NCBI RefSeq assembly: GCF_003795125.1
Contig: NZ_CP027783.1
Span: 248,001 to 312,000, forward strand
DNA: 64,000 nucleotides
Direction of reading: 5' to 3'
Origin: Tetragenococcus osmophilus
GTDB lineage: Bacteria > Bacillota > Bacilli > Lactobacillales > Enterococcaceae
A program made the translations under genes and the position numbers. This document shows, piece after piece, positions 25,075-35,288 of the stretch (positions are counted from its first letter, which is position 1; every line of letters begins with the position of its first letter). Below the pieces are notes generated by a model. The model did no database searches and was not told the origin of the DNA. It was given only the letters and a program-made list of their open reading frames with translations.

Positions 25075-26121
25075 TTGAAAACAATTAATACGCCTTACAA
25101 AATTAAAAATTTAGAATTGAAAAACAGAATTATTATGGCTCCTATGTGCCAATATTCTGTAGATAAAGAAGATGGCGCGCCTAACAACTGGCACTTTGTT
25201 CATTACGTTTCCCGAGCAGTCGGCGGTACAGGTCTGGTTATGATGGAAATGACCGATGTGGATCCTGATGGAAGAATAACTAACCAGGATTTAGGACTAT
25301 GGAGTGACGAACAAAAACCGGCTTATGAAAAGATTGTTTCGGAAGTTCATAAGCAAGGAGCCAAAATCGGCATACAAATTGCTCATGCAGGAAGGAAAGC
25401 AGAAGATGCTCTTCATCCAGTAGCTCCTTCTGCCATAGCAGGCAGTGCACTACCTGAAGAAACAAAACATGGTGATCTAAATTTACCTCATGCACTAACT
25501 GTTGAAGAAATTAAAACAATTATCGAACAGTTTAAACAAACGGCTAAAAGAGCCGTTGATATTGGCTTTGACACCATTGAAATACATGGCGCTCATGGTT
25601 ATTTATTACAACAATTTATGTCTCCAAGCAGTAATCAAAGAGATGACGAATATGGAAAAGATTTATCCAAATTCGGCGTGGAAGTTATTCGCGCGGTAAA
25701 ATCTGTCATCCCAAAGGATATGCCTCTATTTTTTAGAATCTCTGCGACTGAGTATGTAGATGACGGCTATGGTTTACAACATTCTCTAAAAATGGCCGAA
25801 TCATTTGAAAAAGCTGGCGTAGACGTTTTTCATGTTTCTTCTGGCGGAGAAGGTGTTCCTGGCTCATTAAAACCTGGAAATTATCCAGCCTATCAAGTCC
25901 CTCTTGCGCGAGCATTCAAAGAAAAATTTAATATCCCCGTGATTGCAGTAGGCATGTTAAATGATCCAAAAGTTGCTGAAGCTACATTATCTAATGAGGA
26001 TGCAGACTTGGTCGCTGTAGCTAGAGGAATGTTGAATGATCCGTATTGGAGCTTACATGCTATAAAAGAAATAACTCACGAAGTAGAACCTCCTGTTCAA
26101 TATCGTAGAGGGATTCGTTAG
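25075..26121 (+). CDS. namA: NADPH dehydrogenase / ene-reductase of the old yellow enzyme family (YqjM/NamA-like)
   Basis: The 348-residue TIM-barrel flavoenzyme shows LKNRIIMAPMCQYS with the Cys and Tyr typical of thermophilic-like OYEs, IQIAHAGRKAED, the catalytic IEIHGAHGYLLQQFMSP, and VAVARGMLNDPYW. It reduces activated C=C bonds of alpha,beta-unsaturated carbonyls with NADPH and thereby detoxifies electrophiles. The start is TTG at 25075, eight bases after TGGAGGA. The divergent HxlR gene is its probable regulator. Confidence 0.92.
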   Translation: MKTINTPYKIKNLELKNRIIMAPMCQYSVDKEDGAPNNWHFVHYVSRAVGGTGLVMMEMTDVDPDGRITNQDLGLWSDEQKPAYEKIVSEVHKQGAKIGIQIAHAGRKAEDALHPVAPSAIAGSALPEETKHGDLNLPHALTVEEIKTIIEQFKQTAKRAVDIGFDTIEIHGAHGYLLQQFMSPSSNQRDDEYGKDLSKFGVEVIRAVKSVIPKDMPLFFRISATEYVDDGYGLQHSLKMAESFEKAGVDVFHVSSGGEGVPGSLKPGNYPAYQVPLARAFKEKFNIPVIAVGMLNDPKVAEATLSNEDADLVAVARGMLNDPYWSLHAIKEITHEVEPPVQYRRGIR

Positions 26122-26158
26122 TAACTAGAAGACAGTTATTATAAAATTCCAAAAAATA

Positions 26159-26197
26159 GACCTTTTTCTAATAAATGTTAGAAAAAGGTCATTTTCT
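26159..26197 (+). terminator. Terminator of the ene-reductase gene
   Basis: GACCTTTTTCTAA and TTAGAAAAAGGTC form a perfect 13-bp stem followed by ATTTTCTT. Confidence 0.88.
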
Positions 26198-26238
26198 TAT
26201 GGGATTAAAAAGAATATTATATTAAAAGTATCTCAGTT

Positions 26239-27678
<1,440 letters not shown>

Positions 27679-27717
27679 TTAAGTTAAGTAAATGTTAATA
27701 ACCCTATCTATTTTTCT

Positions 27718-29595
27718 TTATACTTTTACTGTTAAAAGGTTCTCCCCTTCAGCTACAAAATGCTCATCCGTTACCAAAACATCCGTGTAATCTGCTGTAT
27801 TAGTTACTACAATAGGGATTACCGTTTGATAGCCGGCTTCTCGGATTTTATCTATATCAAATGTAACTAATGGATCCCCTACAGATACTTCTTGATTTTC
27901 CTGTACGTAACCTTCAAAATGTTGACCGTTCAACTGTACAGTATCTAGGCCAATATGAATTAATATTTCAACGCCCTTATCTGAACGTATACCAATAGCG
28001 TGATTAGTTTCAAAAACAGTTACTACCGTTCCGTTAACTGGTGAACTAACTAGTCCTTGCTCGGGTTCAATAGCTACACCCTTTCCCATCATCTCTTGAG
28101 AAAATACGGGATCAGATACCTCTTTTAGAGCAACTTTTTCTCCTTTCGTTGGACTATAGACTTCTTGTCCAGAAGATAGTTGGTTGGTGGCTTCTTCTGT
28201 TGTCACTACTGTTTCTTTTTCATCCTCACTATTGGCAGGTAAATCTTCAAACCCCCAGAACCAAAGAATAATAAAGGTTACAACGAAAGCGACAAGCATT
28301 GAAATACATGCATTAATTAAGTTAAACCAGCCTTCATCTCCTACAAAAGCTGGTAAGGCTAGTATTCCAGGTGAAATGAAAGCAAATGTAGATACACCGG
28401 TAATACCTGCATAAAAACCACCGACACCTCCACCAATCATAACAGCATATAAAGCTCGTTTAATTTTTAAAGTTACCCCAAAAAGTGCAGGTTCAGTAAT
28501 TCCTAAAAGAGCAGTAAAACCGGCTGAAAAACCCAATTGTTTTAATTTTTGGTTTTTCGTTTTTAAACCAACACAAAGAGCAGCCGCCCCTTGAGCAATA
28601 TTACTAGGTAAACTTCCAGGACCAGAAATGGTTTCGTAACCTGCACTAGCCAAAGATTGTAATTGAAAAGGAACCAATCCATAGTGCATTCCTGTAGTTA
28701 CCATTAGTGGGAAAATAAATCCTACAATTGCAGGAACTAACCAGCCTGCGTAATTTTCTATCATATTAAGAAAACTACTTACGCCAGCTCCAGCCACAAA
28801 ACCAATAGGCCCTAGAACAGCAAATGTTAAAGCAGCAACGAGCAAAATGCTTAGTACTGGTTTAAGAAAGAACTGTAACATTTTAGGAATAATTTTATTC
28901 AGTCCTCTATCAACATAATACAAAGCAAATACCATTAATATGGCCGGTATAACACTCGCATTATAGGAAGCTAATGTAATTGGAATACCTGCCACGTTTA
29001 CAAAGTCGACCGTAAACATATCCTCGATTAAAGCTGTATAACTAGGATGTATCATCGTCCCTGCGATCGCTACAGCTATAAATTGGTTAACCTCTAATTT
29101 TTTTGCTGTAGTAAACGCTAGCATAACCGGCAAAAAGTATAGCGGCGCATCGCCAATAAAGTCAATAAAATAGTAAATATTACTATCTGCACTCATGCCA
29201 AATAGAGTTGCTAATGATAGAAAAGACTTAATTAACCCAGCACCAATAATTGCAGGCAATATTGGCGTAAAAATAGCAGGAATAAAGTCAAAGACACGAT
29301 CAATAAATTTTTTATTTGTTTCTGATTCGTCTGATTTACTAGAAGGTTCATTATCTAAATGCTTATTGACCGCTTGATAGACATAAGAAACTTGGTTGCC
29401 AATAATAATTTGAAATTGTCCTCCACTTTGGGCAACTCCTAAAACACCTTCCGTATTGTTTAAAGCCTTTTCATTTGCCTTAGTATTATCTTTTAAAGTA
29501 AATCTCAAGCGAGTTGCACAGTGCGTTAGCGAAGAAACATTCTCTTTACCGCCTACATTTTCCAGGATTATATCTCCTAGTTTTTCATAATCCAT
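27718..29595 (-). CDS. bglP: PTS beta-glucoside transporter, EIIBCA fusion
   Basis: The 625-residue permease has domain order B-C-A. EIIB carries SLTHCATRLRF with the phosphorylated Cys26; EIIC spans about residues 105-455 with ten helices; EIIA at the C-terminus has the phosphorylated His in EILIHIGLDTVQLNG. It imports and phosphorylates aryl- or beta-glucosides, feeding the GH1 enzyme gene downstream. A catabolite-response-like box sits upstream. The RpiR-type regulator gene precedes it, with no BglG/LicT antiterminator. Confidence 0.93.
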   Translation of the reverse strand: MDYEKLGDIILENVGGKENVSSLTHCATRLRFTLKDNTKANEKALNNTEGVLGVAQSGGQFQIIIGNQVSYVYQAVNKHLDNEPSSKSDESETNKKFIDRVFDFIPAIFTPILPAIIGAGLIKSFLSLATLFGMSADSNIYYFIDFIGDAPLYFLPVMLAFTTAKKLEVNQFIAVAIAGTMIHPSYTALIEDMFTVDFVNVAGIPITLASYNASVIPAILMVFALYYVDRGLNKIIPKMLQFFLKPVLSILLVAALTFAVLGPIGFVAGAGVSSFLNMIENYAGWLVPAIVGFIFPLMVTTGMHYGLVPFQLQSLASAGYETISGPGSLPSNIAQGAAALCVGLKTKNQKLKQLGFSAGFTALLGITEPALFGVTLKIKRALYAVMIGGGVGGFYAGITGVSTFAFISPGILALPAFVGDEGWFNLINACISMLVAFVVTFIILWFWGFEDLPANSEDEKETVVTTEEATNQLSSGQEVYSPTKGEKVALKEVSDPVFSQEMMGKGVAIEPEQGLVSSPVNGTVVTVFETNHAIGIRSDKGVEILIHIGLDTVQLNGQHFEGYVQENQEVSVGDPLVTFDIDKIREAGYQTVIPIVVTNTADYTDVLVTDEHFVAEGENLLTVKV

Positions 29596-29651
29596 CGCTA
29601 TCTTCCTTTCCTAATTTCTTCTGGTTAATCTATTAGCACTATACAACCGTT

Positions 29652-29665
29652 TTAAATCGCTTTCA
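29652..29665 (-). promoter_or_regulatory. cre-like site ahead of the PTS gene
   Basis: The minus strand reads TGAAAGCGATTTAA, close to the CcpA box consensus TGWAARCGYTWNCW. Position about 60 bases before the PTS start would suit catabolite repression. Confidence 0.5.
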
Positions 29666-29731
29666 CTAAATAAAAAAGAAGTTGGAACTTTTATTCACAA
29701 CTCCTACTTTTTTTCGTATCCATTTTGATAC

Positions 29732-30589
29732 CTAAGTATCAAAATCAGATAGACTTTGATCCTTTTGCTTCATGACTTCTATAGAGTTTTTCGTATGATC
29801 ATCGTAATTATCAATAAGACTAGATATAAATAAAATATCTATAATATAATTTGTTGCAGTAATTGCCGTGATCATTTCCATGTTTAACAATAGTTTCTTC
29901 TGATAGATTTCTAAATACTCATCACAATATTCATAAAGAACACCTTGCCTTCTTTCACCTATCCCTATGATATAAGTTCCGTTTCTTTTTAAATACTTTG
30001 CAATAGAGATCAACTTACTATTCGTTCCTGTAAAAGATAATAATATAGCGATACGATTTTTTTTATGTCTAGTAGCTATTATATAATGTTCGTTAATACC
30101 AGCATGGGCTTCAGCTTCAATACCTATCGTAGAAAATTTAAACGCTGCAGACTGGGCAATCGTATTTGTGATCCCTAACCCATAAATATCTAATTTCGTA
30201 ACATGTTTTAGTCGGTTAAGTATTCTGGTGATTTGATTTTTATCCAAAGTTAATCTGGTTTGACTAATCGCTTTTTCATAAATAGAAGGCACAATAGTAA
30301 CAACTTCATTATAAGTTGTTTTTGAATTAATTGGTTCTTCATTTAGAAGTGTTGTCATTCTTTTTGTTTCTGAACTTTCCTGTAATAATACTTTTTGAAA
30401 TTCGACGTACCCTGCAAGTCCAAGTTTTTTACAAAATCGAATAATAGAAGCTTTACTAGTATAAGTCTGTTTAGCTAGTTCAGAAATTGTCATATTATTA
30501 ATCTCAACAATATGTTCTAGTGTAAATTCAGCCAAAACTTTATCAGTAGTTGTAAAATTTTTTTGCTGCTCTAATTGATCAATAAGCAT
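29732..30589 (-). CDS. MurR/RpiR family transcriptional regulator
   Basis: The 285-residue protein combines an N-terminal HTH_6 domain (ISELAKQTYTSKASIIRFCKKLGL) with a sugar-isomerase (SIS) domain from about residue 125 (VTKLDIYGLGITNTIAQSAAFKFS ... IAILLSFTGTNSKLISIAKY). The SIS domain senses a sugar phosphate. It stands directly upstream of the beta-glucoside PTS and GH1 genes on the same strand and most likely controls them. GGAGGAAAA precedes the ATG. Confidence 0.9.
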   Translation of the reverse strand: MLIDQLEQQKNFTTTDKVLAEFTLEHIVEINNMTISELAKQTYTSKASIIRFCKKLGLAGYVEFQKVLLQESSETKRMTTLLNEEPINSKTTYNEVVTIVPSIYEKAISQTRLTLDKNQITRILNRLKHVTKLDIYGLGITNTIAQSAAFKFSTIGIEAEAHAGINEHYIIATRHKKNRIAILLSFTGTNSKLISIAKYLKRNGTYIIGIGERRQGVLYEYCDEYLEIYQKKLLLNMEMITAITATNYIIDILFISSLIDNYDDHTKNSIEVMKQKDQSLSDFDT

Positions 30590-30616
30590 ATTTTTTCCTC
30601 CAATACTTATTTTATT

Positions 30617-30650
30617 AGAAAAATATAGAGCAGTTTCACAACTGCTCTAT
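30617..30650 (-). terminator. Terminator behind the arginase-family gene
   Basis: On the minus strand ATAGAGCAGTT pairs with AACTGCTCTAT, followed by ATTTTTCT. Confidence 0.85.
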
Positions 30651-30678
30651 AAATTATTCAAGTCATACTACCCGAAAA

Positions 30679-31533
30679 CTAATCGAAAATATCCAAATTA
30701 GCTAAAGCATTCTTCAAATAAATGGCATCCCATGGTAAGTATTCAGCAATAGTCAGACCTACCACCTCATTATTTTGAAAAATCCCTGTGAGAATATCTA
30801 CTAGTTTTTCAGGTGTCATTCTCTCATGCTCAGATGGAAATTCTGTCACACGTGGTTCAGCAAAATATAAAGAGCGAAAGATGGAAGGATCTAAAACATC
30901 CAAATCAAGATGGACAACAACTTTAGAAAAATTATTGTCTTTAATCCACTTTTGGATGTCTTCTGCATCTAAAACGCTATCCTCTTGAACTGTATAATTT
31001 AAATTCAAACGCTTCAATTCTTCTTTTTCTAAATCATTGGGTTCTTGCATCCCTACATATAAGAAAGAAGAAGGTTCAAACGGTGCTTGAACATCTTTTG
31101 ACAGTTCCGGATCTCCTGCACCTAATAAGTTCCCTAATACCATGGCGTGTTCATTATCATATATTTCAGGATTTGAAATGTCAGGATGCGCATCAATCCA
31201 GATAACCCCGAGATCGTCTCCATATTTCCCATGAAGATAATCAAATGGCGCTTGAGACACTAAGCAATTCCCGCCAAGGGTAATCACTTTATCTGGCTGT
31301 TCTTGTTTTAAAGCATCAGCAGACAAGGTCACATTACGTTTCACACTAGATTGCGCAACCACACCATTTTCTTTTTTCAGCGGATCGTCTCCTGGTTGCG
31401 TAACGTCTAGCTTGATTTCTTTTTGATTTGTATTATCTGGTGTTAACCAAGAAAGTAATGTTGAACCAAAAAAGTATTCTTGTTTGCCTCCAGCTTGCCA
31501 ATCAGGAGCGACAATTCTTATAGTTTTTGTCAT
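30679..31533 (-). CDS. Arginase family (ureohydrolase fold) protein
   Basis: The 284-residue protein has the ureohydrolase metal-binding motifs: LGGNCLVSQAP, VIWIDAHPDISN (D-x-H-x-D) and VVHLDLDVLDPSIF (D-x-D). These hold two manganese ions in arginase and agmatinase. The His usual in the first block (GGDHS) is replaced by Asn-Cys, so activity on arginine is uncertain; similar Lactobacillales proteins are annotated only as arginase family. The start at 31533 is chosen for its GGAGG site. It follows a MerR regulator gene by 49 bases. Confidence 0.82.
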   Translation of the reverse strand: MTKTIRIVAPDWQAGGKQEYFFGSTLLSWLTPDNTNQKEIKLDVTQPGDDPLKKENGVVAQSSVKRNVTLSADALKQEQPDKVITLGGNCLVSQAPFDYLHGKYGDDLGVIWIDAHPDISNPEIYDNEHAMVLGNLLGAGDPELSKDVQAPFEPSSFLYVGMQEPNDLEKEELKRLNLNYTVQEDSVLDAEDIQKWIKDNNFSKVVVHLDLDVLDPSIFRSLYFAEPRVTEFPSEHERMTPEKLVDILTGIFQNNEVVGLTIAEYLPWDAIYLKNALANLDIFD

Positions 31534-31582
31534 AAATATCAACCTCCATGACTAAACTATAAACCCTGTAGTAACACAAGAG

Positions 31583-32431
31583 TCAATTCTCTTCTTTCAT
31601 TTTAATTCTCAATTCTGTGATAAAATCATCTTCTTCATAAGAAAAGTAACGGTTAGGTAAAGAAAATTCAAAAACCATCCCCTCGGTAGAAATATGATGT
31701 TGTTTGATATAATCATATAACTTTTTGTAATAGGCTAAATAGCAAGCTTCAGACCATTTGAAACAAATACAAATATACTGTCCTTCTGGCATGTATTTTT
31801 TGCTAGTCTTTTTTGTAGGCTGTTCAGGTAGTGGAGTATCCTTTAATAACGAAGTATAAATGCTCGAATATATTATCTCTTCTGTGGCTTGATAATTTTT
31901 TAATTCATAAACGCAGCCGTAAAAATTATCTACCACACTTTCTTTTGTCTCTAGAAGCAAAGCCAAGTCGCGCATGTATACATCTGGATTGCCATAAGGG
32001 GTAAGATCATCAGTGAAGAGATGTAGTTGTTCCTCTCCTTCAACAAAACGACTGTAAACTTTTCCACGAGGTTGTTTTACTAACATATTTTGTTCTTTAA
32101 TTTGATTTTTACGATGATCAAGTATTTTTTGTGCATGTCGAAGCTGCGCGATTTCTTTATCAATTTTTTCTGTTTGTTCTTCAAAAAAAGGTAACATCTC
32201 AGCGACATCTTTTTTCATAATTTCCTTAATTTGATATAACGGGGTATCAATATACTTTAAATATTTTATGATATCTAGGTAAAAAAACTGCTTTTCATGA
32301 TAATATCTATAGTGCGTCGTAGGGTCTACCGAAGCAGGGGTAAATAAACCGATCCGGTCATAATATCTTAAGGTTTCAATGGAGACATTATTTAACTTAG
32401 CGACTTCTCCTATAGAATATAATTTACGCAT
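31583..32431 (-). CDS. MerR family regulator with effector domain
   Basis: The 282-residue protein begins with a MerR helix-turn-helix (YSIGEVAKLNNVSIETLRYYDRIGLFTP), a dimerisation coiled coil (residues about 75-125) and a C-terminal part of BmrR/GyrI size (about residues 130-282) likely to bind a ligand. It would activate transcription by untwisting a long-spacer promoter. It lies between the MBL-fold gene and the arginase-family gene on the same strand. Confidence 0.88.
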   Translation of the reverse strand: MRKLYSIGEVAKLNNVSIETLRYYDRIGLFTPASVDPTTHYRYYHEKQFFYLDIIKYLKYIDTPLYQIKEIMKKDVAEMLPFFEEQTEKIDKEIAQLRHAQKILDHRKNQIKEQNMLVKQPRGKVYSRFVEGEEQLHLFTDDLTPYGNPDVYMRDLALLLETKESVVDNFYGCVYELKNYQATEEIIYSSIYTSLLKDTPLPEQPTKKTSKKYMPEGQYICICFKWSEACYLAYYKKLYDYIKQHHISTEGMVFEFSLPNRYFSYEEDDFITELRIKMKEEN

Positions 32432-32480
32432 ATCGTTCTCTCCTCTAATTCATTGTGTCTTCCATTACTGTCGGACCTTT

Positions 32481-33308
32481 TTAGGTATCAAAAAGTTCGC
32501 CGCGCAATGCTTTGATATAACGCTCAGCAGATTTTTGAACAGAGTCGTCCGCATTCTCTTTTATAACTTTATCGAAGGCATTATACAGTCTATGAAATGA
32601 TAGTCTATTAGTATATTTAGCCATGCTTTGCACCTTTTCAGCCGGTAACGGAATCAAGTTAGGGTAACTATACATAAAACTCACCCACTGCTGGTCAACT
32701 ACAATCTGTATGATATCCCCCGTAAAAAGTATCCCACCATTGTTATTTTTCCAATGTAGGATAGTTCCACCTTTAAAATGCCCGCCTATACAATGTAAAG
32801 AAAGTTCTTCGGAAAGTTCTAGCGAATCTCCTGACCAAAATCTTATTTTATCACTCGGACGTGTGACCCACTTTCGGTCATTTTCATGAATGTAAATGGG
32901 AACATCAAAGACCTCGGCCCACTCCACTTGGGTAGAATAGTAATGAGGATGAGAAAGAGCGATGGCATCTAAGCCACCTTTTTCTTTGATGTTTTCAATC
33001 GTTATATCATCTAAGTAGGTAATACAATCCCACAAAATATTAAAGCCCTTGCTTTGAATGAGGTAGGCCGTTTGCCCAATCGCAAACTTAGGCTTCGTTG
33101 TTATCCCATAGACACCTTCTTCTTTATATTCGATTTCATTAGTAAACTTTTGGCATTGTTGCATTTCTTCCAATGTCGTCCACTTTTGTCCTGAAGCCGG
33201 TACGTATTGTCTTTGATCGTCACAAATTTTACAATTTTCTGGATAGCCATTAGATAGAAAATACTGAGCCCCGCAAGTAGCGCAAATATAGTGTGCCATT
33301 TTTTTCAT
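32481..33308 (-). CDS. MBL-fold hydrolase with N-terminal rubredoxin-like zinc ribbon
   Basis: About 275 residues. The N-terminus carries CATCGAQYF ... ENCKICDDQRQYVP, two CxxC knuckles as in rubredoxin-type metal sites. The rest matches metallo-beta-lactamase-fold proteins (IALSHPHYYSTQVEWAEVF, IGGHFKGGTILHW, LFTGDIIQIV), but the HxHxDH metal motif is changed to HPHYYS, so metal use may be atypical. The ATG at 33308 overlaps the stop of the upstream ROK gene (ATGA), indicating translational coupling; an ATG at 33299, nine bases behind AAAGG, is the alternative start. Confidence 0.8.
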   Translation of the reverse strand: MKKMAHYICATCGAQYFLSNGYPENCKICDDQRQYVPASGQKWTTLEEMQQCQKFTNEIEYKEEGVYGITTKPKFAIGQTAYLIQSKGFNILWDCITYLDDITIENIKEKGGLDAIALSHPHYYSTQVEWAEVFDVPIYIHENDRKWVTRPSDKIRFWSGDSLELSEELSLHCIGGHFKGGTILHWKNNNGGILFTGDIIQIVVDQQWVSFMYSYPNLIPLPAEKVQSMAKYTNRLSFHRLYNAFDKVIKENADDSVQKSAERYIKALRGELFDT

Positions 33309-34297
33309 CCTTTCGTTAAATCATAAGGTGTAAAGCGAAATAAAAGCCACTGTAAGCCGTATAAGATACTTTTTTCGAAATTTTTTACAAATTGTACTTC
33401 ACAATCGTTAGGATGAGAAGTAAATGAAAAACTGTTATTCAACTCTTCTAGAAGTTGTTTTTCAATAGAATTTGGTATAGACAAAATAAATGTGCTTGGT
33501 GCTAGTGCAACATTATAAAATGAAACTAATTCCACTGTTCGTTTCAGTAAAGCTATATCATCTTCAGGAACCCCATTATCAATAAAAGTAGGAAAATATT
33601 TTGCTTCACCAGCCAAGGAATGATTTCCTTCAATTAAAGTATTTTTCATAAAGATTGAAATACCCGGCATACTCTTAGGTGGAAAATAAATACCAACAAA
33701 AGGACCTTCAGAAGACAAATTTTCCAAAATACAGTGTCCAATCGTCAATAAATGGACATCATTTTGAACATCATAAGGAATATCGGTAACCGATTTTATC
33801 AATTCATCAATCGGCCATTGGTCAAAATTTTCATACCAGCTAGATTTTATAATCCCTTCATCAACTTTACCTGGTATAGAAATAGCAATTTTTTGTATAT
33901 TAGCTTCTTTAGCTAATTGCTTTGACAAAATTTGTTGAAATACTTCGGTTGTACATGGAAAAAAACGGTCACAAGTCTTCTGTTGTACATTTTGTTCTAA
34001 ATTAACAATATACGAATAGATAAATAAATCTCCATGACTTGCTACAATGGAAATTAGTAAAAATTTTAATCGGTCATAATTAAAATGATATTTTGTAGCA
34101 GGACGTCCAAATTCTCTTTGTACTTCATATTGCGCATAGACAAAGCGATTTTGTACGAGTTCTTTTAAAAGCGAATTAATCGTTACGATACTCAAATTGG
34201 TATAATCAACGAGATCAGAAGCAAAAAGGCTACGATTTTTAAAAAGAAGTTTTTTTATCATTGAAATATTTTTATCGCGAATAGGATTTTTACTCAA
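33305..34297 (-). CDS. ROK family transcriptional regulator
   Basis: The 330-residue protein has an N-terminal winged helix (RDKNISMIKKLLFKNRSLF ... TNLSIVTINSLLKELVQN) followed by a ROK/actin-like ATPase fold (LLISIVASHGDLFIYSYIVN, GIYFPPKSMPGISIF, LIEGNHSLAGEAKYFP). The zinc-binding CxCGxxGC motif of sugar-binding ROK proteins is absent, so it may have lost kinase-type ligand binding. First gene of a row that continues with MBL, MerR and arginase-family genes. Confidence 0.8.
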   Translation of the reverse strand: MSKNPIRDKNISMIKKLLFKNRSLFASDLVDYTNLSIVTINSLLKELVQNRFVYAQYEVQREFGRPATKYHFNYDRLKFLLISIVASHGDLFIYSYIVNLEQNVQQKTCDRFFPCTTEVFQQILSKQLAKEANIQKIAISIPGKVDEGIIKSSWYENFDQWPIDELIKSVTDIPYDVQNDVHLLTIGHCILENLSSEGPFVGIYFPPKSMPGISIFMKNTLIEGNHSLAGEAKYFPTFIDNGVPEDDIALLKRTVELVSFYNVALAPSTFILSIPNSIEKQLLEELNNSFSFTSHPNDCEVQFVKNFEKSILYGLQWLLFRFTPYDLTKG

Positions 34298-34378
34298 AGC
34301 TGTGCCTCCTCCCTTAAAAGCTATTGATAATAGTTATTGTATATTGAGCATAGCTGAAAGTAAATGATAGGAAAGCCG

Positions 34379-34407
34379 TTGACTTTACGATAACGGTTTG
34401 CTACTAT
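34379..34407 (+). promoter_or_regulatory. Predicted sigma-A promoter of the HAD gene
   Basis: TTGACT (34379-34384) and TACTAT (34402-34407) are 17 bases apart. The leader of about 140 bases contains an 11-bp inverted repeat GAGAATTAATT / AATTAATTCTC at 34481-34518. Confidence 0.55.
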
Positions 34408-34550
34408 CTAACTATACTTTATAAAGAGGGTTTAATAAATGGGTGAATAAAGTAATTAAAGCATATAGTAGTTTTTAAAAGAGAATTAATTATGAAGGCG
34501 ATTTCTTAATTAATTCTCCTTCGATTATATTATAAACAAGGAGGAAAATT

Positions 34551-35228
34551 ATGCCATCATTTATTTTTGACTTTAACGGAACACTAATTAGAGATTCACA
34601 TGTTATGGAACAATCTTGGCGTAAATTTATTCAAGATCTTATTGGCCGAGAAGTTACTTCTGAAGAATTTGACCAAATTCATGGACGGACAAATCACTTA
34701 GTTTTTGAATATTTTTTAGGAAAAAAATTAACAGAGGCAGAAGGAGAAAAGTTAACCCAGCAAAAAGAAGCCGTTTATCGTGATCTATTGCTAAAAAGTC
34801 AACAGGCCAAATTAATCGATGGTGTAGCTGACTATCTTGATTTTCTAAAAGAAAATAAACAACCGATAAACATCGCAACGGTTTCACCTAAGGTTAACGT
34901 TGATTTCTTTTTTGATTTATTTCATTTGGAGCAATGGTTTGATTATGACAAGGTGGTTTATAACGATGGCACTTTAAAAAGTAAACCCGAACCTGATTTT
35001 TATGTTCAAGCCGCTCTAAATCTCAACGCTTCTCCTGATCAAATGATCGTTTTTGAGGACTCTTCTCTTGGTCTGCAAGGAGCTCATAACGCACAAGCCG
35101 AACACATCATTGCAATGGCAACCGATGATAATCACGAAAAACTACTTCAAACAGGTTTAATTGACTTTGTTATCGACGATTTTACGGATCCTCGGATTAA
35201 AAACATTATAGATTTTTACGATGAATAA
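34551..35228 (+). CDS. HAD family hydrolase, beta-phosphoglucomutase-like
   Basis: The 225-residue protein has HAD motifs FIFDFNGTLIRDSH (nucleophile Asp7), NIATVSPKVN (motif II), LKSKPEPDFY (Lys) and MIVFEDSSLGLQGA (motif IV), with a small helical C1 cap, as in beta-phosphoglucomutase and related phosphatases. The FNGT variant replaces the usual LDGT. Substrate unknown. AAGGAGG precedes the ATG. Confidence 0.88.
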   Translation: MPSFIFDFNGTLIRDSHVMEQSWRKFIQDLIGREVTSEEFDQIHGRTNHLVFEYFLGKKLTEAEGEKLTQQKEAVYRDLLLKSQQAKLIDGVADYLDFLKENKQPINIATVSPKVNVDFFFDLFHLEQWFDYDKVVYNDGTLKSKPEPDFYVQAALNLNASPDQMIVFEDSSLGLQGAHNAQAEHIIAMATDDNHEKLLQTGLIDFVIDDFTDPRIKNIIDFYDE

Positions 35229-35233
35229 CTTTT

Positions 35234-35270
35234 AAAAAAGAGGCTAGTACCATTTGGGTATCAGCCTCTT
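35234..35270 (-). terminator. Terminator behind the baeRF-type gene
   Basis: AAGAGGCT and AGCCTCTT with an inner TACC/GGTA form a stem; the T-run is on the minus strand. Confidence 0.8.
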
Positions 35271-35288
35271 CATATGTTCTATCTTCTA

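Noticed and set aside
29675-29715. Terminator between the PTS gene and its regulator
   Set aside because: A and T runs are present, but the arms (GAAGTTGGAAC and ACAACTCCTAC) pair poorly, so it is not listed as a feature.
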